Source: Campylobacteraceae bacterium
Lineage (GTDB): Bacteria > Campylobacterota > Campylobacteria > Campylobacterales > Sulfurovaceae
DNA: 10,671 bases
Assembly: GCA_027002755.1 (NCBI GenBank)
Contig: JALWZI010000277.1
Coordinates: 1-10,671 of the forward strand
Direction: 5' to 3'
Part shown: one piece after another, positions 5,721 to 10,671 of the stretch
Position numbering within the stretch: the first letter of the stretch is position 1
Layout: the number at the start of each line of letters is the position of its first letter
Translations under genes and position numbers: made by a program
The notes under the pieces: generated by a model
The model's input: the letters and a program-made list of their open reading frames with translations, nothing else
The model's database searches: none
Told to the model about the DNA's origin: nothing

Positions 5721-5751
5721 CATATCCAGATATTTTGATACAATATCCAGA
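5721..5751 (+). promoter_or_regulatory. Promoter with 21-bp-spaced direct repeats before the CMD gene
   Basis: An extended -10, TG-A-TACAAT, is at 5736-5744 with no clear -35. The 9-mer ATATCCAGA occurs at 5722-5730 and again at 5743-5751, exactly 21 bp apart, so two copies face the same side of the helix and bracket the -10. The first copy is also part of the palindrome ATATC-CA-GATAT (5722-5733), which matches a box upstream of the SQR-like gene. The site is well placed for a regulator that blocks or substitutes the -35. Confidence 0.55.
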
Positions 5752-5776
5752 CAAATCCAATCCCTAAGGAGAAATC

Positions 5777-6136
5777 ATGCAAACCCCAACCCCTGAAATG
5801 GTCGAAAAGATGATGCTGGAGAAGTTCGGAGAGATCCCCGAAGCGATCGAAGCCGCCAAAGCGGTCGATCCTTCCTTTCTGGTGGAGCAGGCTATGAGCT
5901 CCAGAATGGGAACCATGAGCGAAAAAAACGCCCTCGATCCCAAGACCACCACGATGATCTTCCTCGCCGCAGCCCTGGCCACCGGCAGCGACGAGTGCCT
6001 CGAGGTCAACACCTCCGCCCTGCTCAAGATGGGTGCGAGCAAAGAGGAGATCCTCTCCGTCGTGCGGATCGTCCGCCATGCCGCTTTCAGCAAAGTGGTC
6101 GGCGATGCCAAAACAGTCTTCGACCTCCTGCGCTGA
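5777..6136 (+). CDS. Carboxymuconolactone decarboxylase/AhpD-like family protein
   Basis: A 119-residue all-helical protein of the CMD/AhpD fold. The core LDPKTTTMIFLAAALATG (53-70) is followed by SDECLEVNTSALLKMGASKEE, the usual active-site helix and turn. AhpD enzymes use C-x2-C-x3-H at this point (C130, C133, H137 in Mycobacterium). Here the first cysteine is S71, the second is C74 and the histidine is N78, so the classical peroxidase relay is incomplete. A single-cysteine thiol role or a non-redox role is more likely. The start is fixed by AAGGAG at 5766-5771. The CcdA gene begins 3 nt after the stop codon, and a secreted thioredoxin follows, so this protein is the cytoplasmic first member of a three-gene thiol operon. 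Its substrate is unknown. Confidence 0.87.
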   Translation: MQTPTPEMVEKMMLEKFGEIPEAIEAAKAVDPSFLVEQAMSSRMGTMSEKNALDPKTTTMIFLAAALATGSDECLEVNTSALLKMGASKEEILSVVRIVRHAAFSKVVGDAKTVFDLLR

Positions 6137-6139
6137 TCG

Positions 6140-6847
6140 ATGCTCGAAACCCTGACCGCCTGGCTGGGGGCCCACGGCCTGCTTTCCATCCTGGGAGCCC
6201 TGGGAGTGGGCGTCATCACCGCCATGGCCCCCTGCTCCATCGTCACGCTGCCCCTGCTGGTGGGCAGTGCCGTGGCTCTCAGCGGCGATCTGCAAACTCC
6301 GGGAGCCAAGAAGCGCTTCGTCATCCTCTTTTCGCTTCTTTTTGTCCTGGGGCTGGTTCTGAGCTTTTCGATCCTGATGCTCCTGACGGCAAAGATCGGC
6401 CTGCTGCTATCGGTCGCCCCCCTCTGGGCCGATCTGCTGGCGGCGTTGGCTACCTTCGTCGTGGCCGCCTATGCCATGGGGTGGCTGGGCGGAGGCATCG
6501 ACAAGCAGCGCCTCGCCGAGAGGCTGCTGCGCTTCCGGCTGCTCGGGGCGCTGATCCTGGGGATGATCTTCGGCCTGGTGAGCACACCCTGCGCCTCAGC
6601 ACCCCTGGTGGCCATCATCACCGTCGCCGAAAGCGCGGGTTGGGTGCATGCCTATTTGCTGGTGCTCAGCTTCGCCCTGGGGCACGCCTCGCTCCTGCTG
6701 GCGGCGGGGATTTCGGTGGGCTTCGCCGAAAAGGTCGCAGGCAACCGTCTCACCGGGCGGATCAGCCGGTTCGTCAACGGCTTTTTCATCCTGATGCTGG
6801 TGGGGATCGGAGTCTATTTTCTCTACCGGGCCTGGCAGATGATTTGA
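6140..6847 (+). CDS. CcdA/DsbD-type transmembrane thiol-disulfide transporter
   Basis: A 235-residue integral membrane protein of the CcdA family, which carries electrons from cytoplasmic thioredoxin across the inner membrane to periplasmic partners. The length matches CcdA rather than full DsbD, with no fused alpha or gamma domains. The two redox cysteines are in their proline motifs: APCSIVTLP in the first membrane helix (C32) and TPCASAPL in the fourth (C151). About six hydrophobic segments are present. The start is 3 nt after the CMD stop codon with no good Shine-Dalgarno, which points to translational coupling. The next gene is a secreted CxxC thioredoxin, the natural electron acceptor. 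Cytochrome c maturation is the textbook role. The neighbours here suggest sulfur or disulfide chemistry in the periplasm instead (inference). Confidence 0.88.
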   Translation: MLETLTAWLGAHGLLSILGALGVGVITAMAPCSIVTLPLLVGSAVALSGDLQTPGAKKRFVILFSLLFVLGLVLSFSILMLLTAKIGLLLSVAPLWADLLAALATFVVAAYAMGWLGGGIDKQRLAERLLRFRLLGALILGMIFGLVSTPCASAPLVAIITVAESAGWVHAYLLVLSFALGHASLLLAAGISVGFAEKVAGNRLTGRISRFVNGFFILMLVGIGVYFLYRAWQMI

Positions 6848-6866
6848 TCGATACAAGGAGTTTTCT

Positions 6867-7250
6867 ATGAAAAAAACGATGATTTTATTGAGTATGTTTC
6901 TCGGATTGAGTTTCGGTGCTTTCGCGGCCGAAGAGGAGATGCTGCCGGCTACCCCCTACGCCCAGATCCCCGTCATGGGAGCCAAGATGATCGAATTCGG
7001 CGCCACCAGCTGCCGCAGCTGCCAGGCGATGGATCGACTGCTCTACAGTCTAAAGCAGGAAAACCCCACACTGCCGCTCTTTTTCGTCAATGTGATGAAG
7101 GATCGGGAAGCCGCGGCGAAGTTCCGCATCCGGATGATTCCGACACAGGTCTTCATCGACAAGACCGGCAAGGTCGTCGCTACCCATATCGGTCTGCTTA
7201 ACCGGGAAGAATTGCTGCAGCGGCTCCAAAAATACGGGATAGTGCAATAA
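6867..7250 (+). CDS. Secreted (periplasmic) thioredoxin-like protein
   Basis: A 127-residue protein with a Sec signal peptide: MKK, a hydrophobic core (ILLSMFLGLSFG) and an AFA-A cleavage site after residue 20. The mature part is a small thioredoxin domain. MIEFGATSCRSCQAMD carries the redox pair C49-R-S-C52, FFVNV is the next strand, MIPTQVFID holds the cis-proline (P92), and LLNREELLQRLQK is the last helix. AAGGAG at 6855-6860 fixes the start, 19 nt after the CcdA stop codon. By context it would be kept reduced by the CcdA protein and would in turn reduce disulfides or persulfides in the periplasm. The CRSC dipeptide is not that of classical thioredoxin (CGPC) or CcmG (usually CxPC), so its redox potential and targets are open. 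It ends at 7250, immediately before the next promoter. Confidence 0.9.
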   Translation: MKKTMILLSMFLGLSFGAFAAEEEMLPATPYAQIPVMGAKMIEFGATSCRSCQAMDRLLYSLKQENPTLPLFFVNVMKDREAAAKFRIRMIPTQVFIDKTGKVVATHIGLLNREELLQRLQKYGIVQ

Positions 7251-7259
7251 TGTTACAAT
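7251..7259 (+). promoter_or_regulatory. Extended -10 promoter of the ABC exporter operon
   Basis: TG-T-TACAAT begins one base after the thioredoxin stop codon. It matches the extended -10 form and shares TACAAT with the promoter at 5736-5744. No -35 is seen at the proper distance; that position lies inside the thioredoxin coding sequence. The short gap contains nothing else but the AAAGGA ribosome binding site at 7281-7286. Confidence 0.55.
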
Positions 7260-7290
7260 CACCCATAACTCGGGACGATGAAAGGAAACG

Positions 7291-8439
7291 ATGCGTCGAT
7301 ACCTGATCCTCTTTACTCTCCTTCTCACGGCAGGGATTGGAGCCTGGCTCCTCTACAACCGTCTCTACCTCCCCCGCCATCGCTATCACATCGTCACCCC
7401 CCGTGAAGGAAATCTGAGCCAAGAGGTCTTCGGCGTCGGCCGGCTGGAAGCAACCCAGACCTATACCCTCACCGCCCCGGAGGGCGGTACCCTCCTCAAG
7501 CTCACCGCCCGGCTGGGGGACCGTGTCCGACAGGGGCAGCCATTGGGTCAGACCGATCCGGTGGACCTGCCCTCCAGAATCGAGGCTGCCAAACTCGAAG
7601 TGCAAAAGAGCGACCTGCTTGCCAAAGCGGCCCGGGAGGATCTGACGGCTCAGGAGGCACGGGAGAGTCTGGCGGAAAAGGAGTATCGACGCTTCAAGAG
7701 GCTGCGCCGGAACAACTCCGCTTCCCAGGAACAGCTCGACAAAGCCTTCAGCGATTACAACGCTTCCGTCGCCCAGACCCGCGCCGCCCGTCTGAACCTC
7801 CAGGCTGCTGAGAAAAATGTGGCCATCACCCGGGCCAATCTTGCCGGCCTTCAGACCCGTCTGGAGCGCACCCGACTGCTCAGTCCTGTCGACGGAACGG
7901 TCGTCGCCCAGAAAGCAACGGTGGGTCAAAGCGTTCTGCCCAATCAGGCGATCCTGCAGATCGTCGACCCGAAAGACCTGCGAATCGTCGCTACGATCGA
8001 TGAGCGGCTGAGCGGCGATCTGAAGGTAGGAGAGAAGGCCCGCCTCACCCTGCGCTCAAAACCGGGAGAGATGTTGAACGGAACCGTCAGCCGCATCGAT
8101 CCCCAAGCCGATCCGGTGACGCTTGAAAAACAGGTCGAAATCACCCTTGCCACACTCCCCACCCGGTGGAGCCTCCACGAAGAGGCGCAGGTGTGGATAC
8201 GAACCGGGACGCTCCGACACGCGATCCTCGTACCTGTCCAGGCGCTGGTCTATCGCCGAGAGGGAGTCGGGGTCTGGACCCTTCGCGACGGCAAAGCCCA
8301 TTTGCACCCCGTGCGGCTCCTGGGCAGCCGGGGAGACCGGGCCGCTCTCTCCGGCATCGACACCGATACCCCCGTCATCCTCCCTACTCCCCATACGGCA
8401 CCCTTGGCCGAAGGGGTGCGCATCCTGCGGAGGCGTTGA
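7291..8439 (+). CDS. Periplasmic adaptor (HlyD/MacA/DevB-like) of an ABC exporter
   Basis: A 382-residue membrane-fusion protein. One N-terminal membrane anchor is at about 4-22. The first lipoyl half is at 61-90 (GTLLKLTARLGDRVRQGQPL), a long alpha-helical hairpin at about 94-190 is rich in A, R, E and Q, and the second lipoyl half is at 194-222 (TRLLSPVDGTVV). The beta-barrel and membrane-proximal domains run from about 225 to the end. No lipobox cysteine is seen at the N-terminus. The start is supported by AAAGGA at 7281-7286. The stop codon overlaps the start of the permease gene (TGATG), so the two are coupled. The order adaptor-permease-ATPase is that of DevBCA. The adaptor would reach an outer-membrane duct such as TolC, which is not encoded here. 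Cargo is unknown. Confidence 0.9.
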   Translation: MRRYLILFTLLLTAGIGAWLLYNRLYLPRHRYHIVTPREGNLSQEVFGVGRLEATQTYTLTAPEGGTLLKLTARLGDRVRQGQPLGQTDPVDLPSRIEAAKLEVQKSDLLAKAAREDLTAQEARESLAEKEYRRFKRLRRNNSASQEQLDKAFSDYNASVAQTRAARLNLQAAEKNVAITRANLAGLQTRLERTRLLSPVDGTVVAQKATVGQSVLPNQAILQIVDPKDLRIVATIDERLSGDLKVGEKARLTLRSKPGEMLNGTVSRIDPQADPVTLEKQVEITLATLPTRWSLHEEAQVWIRTGTLRHAILVPVQALVYRREGVGVWTLRDGKAHLHPVRLLGSRGDRAALSGIDTDTPVILPTPHTAPLAEGVRILRRR

Positions 8440-9584
8440 TGATCTCTCTGGCCCGCAAGGATGTGGCCCACAGCCTGGGCAAATTCATTGTCACCGCCAT
8501 GGGAGTGGGGATGCTTCTGGGGATCGTGCTCATCATGATCGGCGTCTATCGGGGAATGATCATCGATGCCCAGGTGCTCCTCGACGACGTGGGGGCCGAT
8601 CTCTGGATCGTCCAGCAGGAAACCCTGGGACCCTTCGCCGAAGCCTCCCGTCTCCACGAAGATCTGCGTGAGAGCGTCCAGAGTATGGAAGGAGTCGCCG
8701 CCGCCGAAGCGCTGACCTTCCAGAACCTCCAGCTTCCTGCCAAGCCGCTGCCGGTGCGGGTAGTGGCGGTAGGATACGATCCCCTGGGGGCCATCTCGCC
8801 GCTCAACCCGGATCGGCTCATCGCCGGCCGCCCTTTGCGGCGCCAGCACTACGAGATGGTCCTCAGCGACAAGACCGGCTACCGGGTCGGCGACGTCATC
8901 CCCCTGCAGCGCCATCGCTACACTGTCGTGGGCGTCACCCACGGCACGGTCAGCAGCGGCGGTGATCCGCTGGTCTTCGTCTCTCTCAAGGACGCCCAGG
9001 AACTGCAGTTTGCCTACTCCAACGAACGGATCCGCCAGGACCGGGCCCGGGGGATTGCAGCCCACGACACCCATCTGGTCAACACTATCATCGCCCGTCT
9101 CCACCCCGGCTACAATACTCCTGCCGTCGCCAGCCAGATCGCCGCGAGCCTGCACAAAAGCATCTACACCGACACTCAGGAGCGTACGATTCTGACGAAA
9201 AACCTCATCAAGATGGCTTCCAAACAGATCGGAATGTTCACGGTGATCCTGGTCATCGTCTCTACCATCATCATCGCCCTGATCATCTACACCATGACCC
9301 TGGAGAAGCTCAAGATCATCGCCATCATGAAGCTCATCGGCCTTCCCAACAGGGTCATCATGCGGATGATCATGGAGGAGACTCTCTGGCTGGGGCTGCT
9401 GGCCTTTGCCTTTGCACTGCTTTTTGCCCATGGAATCTACGACAAGTTCCCCAAGCGGGTGGTGCTGCAAAATCCCGACGCCCTGCGGCTCTTTGTCGTG
9501 GTCTTCGTCGCGTCGGTGCTGGCCTCCCTGGCCGGGATCCACAAGGTGATCAAAGCCAAACCTGCCGAGGCTCTGGGGGGATGA
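8439..9584 (+). CDS. FtsX/DevC-type ABC exporter permease
   Basis: A 381-residue permease of the MacB/FtsX (type VII) class with four membrane segments. The first is near 18-37. A large periplasmic domain runs from about 40 to 260. Three further segments lie at about 265-285, 315-332 and 350-367. It ends with the family-typical KAKPAEAL. The stretch between helices 2 and 3 (LEKLKIIAIMKLIGLPNR) is the cytoplasmic coupling helix seen in FtsX-like proteins. The start at 8439 is chosen because GGAGG at 8429-8433 precedes it and the hydrophobic N-terminus begins there; earlier in-frame ATGs lie inside the adaptor gene. Such permeases do not form a classical channel. They transmit ATP-driven motion to the periplasmic adaptor (mechanotransmission). 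The ATPase gene begins 4 nt after the stop codon. Confidence 0.9.
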   Translation: MISLARKDVAHSLGKFIVTAMGVGMLLGIVLIMIGVYRGMIIDAQVLLDDVGADLWIVQQETLGPFAEASRLHEDLRESVQSMEGVAAAEALTFQNLQLPAKPLPVRVVAVGYDPLGAISPLNPDRLIAGRPLRRQHYEMVLSDKTGYRVGDVIPLQRHRYTVVGVTHGTVSSGGDPLVFVSLKDAQELQFAYSNERIRQDRARGIAAHDTHLVNTIIARLHPGYNTPAVASQIAASLHKSIYTDTQERTILTKNLIKMASKQIGMFTVILVIVSTIIIALIIYTMTLEKLKIIAIMKLIGLPNRVIMRMIMEETLWLGLLAFAFALLFAHGIYDKFPKRVVLQNPDALRLFVVVFVASVLASLAGIHKVIKAKPAEALGG

Positions 9585-9588
9585 GATA

Positions 9589-10302
9589 ATGAAAGAAACG
9601 GCCATTCATGTCGAAAACCTGGTCAAAGAGTTCGGATCAGGCGAGAGCCTGGTGCGGGTGATCGAAAGGGCCACCTTCAGCGTCTACAAAGGGGAGCTGG
9701 TCGCCCTGGTCGCCCCCAGCGGCGCGGGAAAAACCACGCTGCTTTTGATGATCGGCTGTGTGTTGGAACCAAATTCGGGAACGATCCGACTGGGAGAAGA
9801 GACCGTTTACGACAACGGCTGGACGATCCGGGATACCCGCCGCATCCGCCGCAGCGAAATCGGCTTCATCTTCCAGCAGCCCCATCTGATCCCCTTTCTG
9901 AACATCCTCGAAAATGTCACCCTCATCCCTCTCACCGACGGAGTGCCTGCCAAAACGGCGGAGCGAAAGGCGATGGAGCTGTTGGAATATTTCGAGATCG
10001 CCGACAAGGCCCGCAGCGAACCGGCCCAGCTCTCCGGCGGTCAGCAGCAGCGCGCCGCCATCGCCCGGGCCCTGGCCAACAATCCGCAGATCATCCTGGC
10101 CGACGAACCCACCGCGGTGCTGGATCAGAAACGCTCGGTGGATGTGGTAAAACTGCTCAAAAAGATCGCCCAGGAGCAGAATGTCGCCGTCATCATGGTC
10201 ACCCACGACGAAGCGATGCTCCCCCTGGTGGATCGGATCCTGACGATCCGGGACAAAAAAGTGGTGGAAAAGCCCCTGAGCTCTGAAGGAGCGATCGTAT
10301 GA
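9589..10302 (+). CDS. ABC exporter ATPase (LolD/MacB/DevA-like)
   Basis: A 237-residue cytoplasmic ATPase that powers the permease encoded just upstream. Walker A is APSGAGKTT (42-50; K48), the Q-loop is FQQPH (Q96/Q97), and the signature LSGGQQQR is at 148-155. Walker B is IILADEP (168-174; E173 is the catalytic base) and the H-loop is VTHDE (H206). All catalytic residues are present. The only deviation is alanine in place of the first glycine of Walker A (A42). The insertion between Walker A and the Q-loop and the LxxLGL-lacking arm fit the LolD/MacB/DevA branch. It starts 4 nt after the permease stop codon. Its stop codon is embedded in an ATGA that opens a short minicistron at 10299. Confidence 0.93.
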   Translation: MKETAIHVENLVKEFGSGESLVRVIERATFSVYKGELVALVAPSGAGKTTLLLMIGCVLEPNSGTIRLGEETVYDNGWTIRDTRRIRRSEIGFIFQQPHLIPFLNILENVTLIPLTDGVPAKTAERKAMELLEYFEIADKARSEPAQLSGGQQQRAAIARALANNPQIILADEPTAVLDQKRSVDVVKLLKKIAQEQNVAVIMVTHDEAMLPLVDRILTIRDKKVVEKPLSSEGAIV

Positions 10303-10364
10303 AAAAGCGTTATCTGAACGTACCAAAGGAGACCGACAATGCTCACCCGCCTCGCCCAGCGTAA
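10299..10364 (+). CDS. Possible 21-residue minicistron overlapping the ATPase stop
   Basis: An ATG at 10299 overlaps the ATPase stop codon (ATGA) and opens a 21-codon frame ending at 10364. The frame runs through the AAAGGAG ribosome binding site (10325-10331) and past the start (10339) of the next gene, in another reading frame. The peptide begins MKKRYLNV and ends rich in proline, with no recognisable features. It may only be chance. If translated, it would carry ribosomes into the next gene's start (coupling). I regard it as a weak candidate. Confidence 0.2.
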   Translation: MKKRYLNVPKETDNAHPPRPA

Positions 10365-10671
10365 AAACCGCTTCATCCGCAGCGACAATATCGCCTTCGC
10401 GATCCTGCCTCTGGTCCTGCTGCCCCTGCTGCCCCAGGTCTGGCTGCTCTATGCCCATCACGACTGGTTCCTCTCTCATCGGGACATCATCATGACCCTG
10501 GACATCGCCTATATCGTTCTGGCACGGCTGCTCCTGCTCGACACCGCCATCTACATCTTCAGCCACATCAAACGCCATTTCCACATCGCTCTGCTCCATG
10601 TGGTGATGCTCTATCTGGAGGTGACGGTGATCACGATCTTCTTCTATGCGGTGATCTACTGGTTTTTCGAC
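10339..10671 (+). CDS. Multi-pass membrane protein, 3' truncated by window edge
   Basis: An open frame of 111 residues that continues beyond the window. AAAGGAG at 10325-10331, 7 nt upstream, makes the ATG at 10339 a confident start. Three hydrophobic segments are visible: AFAILPLVLLPLLPQVWLL (19-37), IIMTLDIAYIVLARLLLL (50-67) and ALLHVVMLYLEVTVITIFFY (84-103). The segments are separated by charged or aromatic loops, and YWFFD closes the visible part. An acidic residue (D55) and an arginine (R63) lie inside the second hydrophobic segment. The general look (several helices, then an aromatic stretch where a pore loop could begin) would suit a small ion-channel protein, but the diagnostic filter would be outside the window. 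It lies 36 nt after the ABC ATPase and may belong to that operon. Confidence 0.75.
   Translation, partial: MLTRLAQRKNRFIRSDNIAFAILPLVLLPLLPQVWLLYAHHDWFLSHRDIIMTLDIAYIVLARLLLLDTAIYIFSHIKRHFHIALLHVVMLYLEVTVITIFFYAVIYWFFD

Noticed and set aside
8250..9605. Minus-strand open frame (451 codons) opposite the adaptor and permease genes
   Set aside because: It spans two plus-strand genes with clear domains and has a low-complexity H/D/G-rich translation. It is a by-product of GC-rich third positions.
9637..10599. Minus-strand open frame (320 codons) opposite the ABC ATPase
   Set aside because: The plus strand carries every ABC ATPase motif in order; this frame has none of its own.

Overview
The window is a GC-rich, densely packed bacterial segment. 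Every supported gene lies on the + strand. Short gaps, good AAGGAG-type ribosome binding sites and several 1 to 4 nt junctions indicate a series of operons. The gene set points to a sulfur-oxidising, possibly chemolithotrophic bacterium: a sulfide:quinone oxidoreductase-like flavoprotein, two single-domain rhodaneses of a CPxxDR type, a TauE/SafE transporter and a CcdA/thioredoxin pair. A GC-rich Campylobacterota lineage (Sulfurovum/Nitratifractor-like) is my best guess. This is inferred from gene style, not from any marker gene.

Layout. (1) 1-1832 is the C-terminal 60% or so of an RND efflux permease, cut by the window edge. It is followed by a spacer with an array of small hairpins and a thioredoxin-fold protein that has lost its CxxC (1996-2331). 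(2) 2332-2479 is a regulatory gap with a clear -10 box, leading to the SQR-like flavoprotein (2480-3715). (3) 3716-3798 holds a palindrome. It precedes rhodanese 1 (3799-4176), a second hairpin array plus a heptanucleotide tandem repeat, rhodanese 2 (4325-4687), a TauE/SafE permease (4692-5453) and a small charged helical protein (5464-5709). (4) From an extended -10 promoter at 5736-5744 run a carboxymuconolactone decarboxylase/AhpD-like protein (5777-6136), a CcdA-type membrane thiol transporter (6140-6847) and a secreted thioredoxin (6867-7250). (5) From another extended -10 promoter at 7251-7259 runs a DevBCA/MacAB-like ABC export system: adaptor (7291-8439), FtsX-type permease (8439-9584) and ATPase (9589-10302). 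A multi-pass membrane protein follows and runs off the window (10339-10671).

How the parts may work together (inference). The SQR-like enzyme would oxidise sulfide to sulfane sulfur and pass electrons to quinone. The rhodaneses would carry sulfane sulfur. The TauE/SafE protein would move a sulfur anion across the membrane. CcdA plus periplasmic thioredoxin would supply reducing power for periplasmic disulfide or persulfide chemistry. Short motifs shared between the gaps upstream of SQR, rhodanese 1 and the CMD gene hint at common regulation. The flanking RND and ABC systems are exporters of unknown substrate.

I see no phage, transposase, CRISPR, tRNA or rRNA. The most unusual non-coding structure is the family of 25-nt-spaced mini-hairpins, whose arms vary but stay complementary and which are separated by the word GGCATT. 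No stretch longer than 300 bases lacks a gene.
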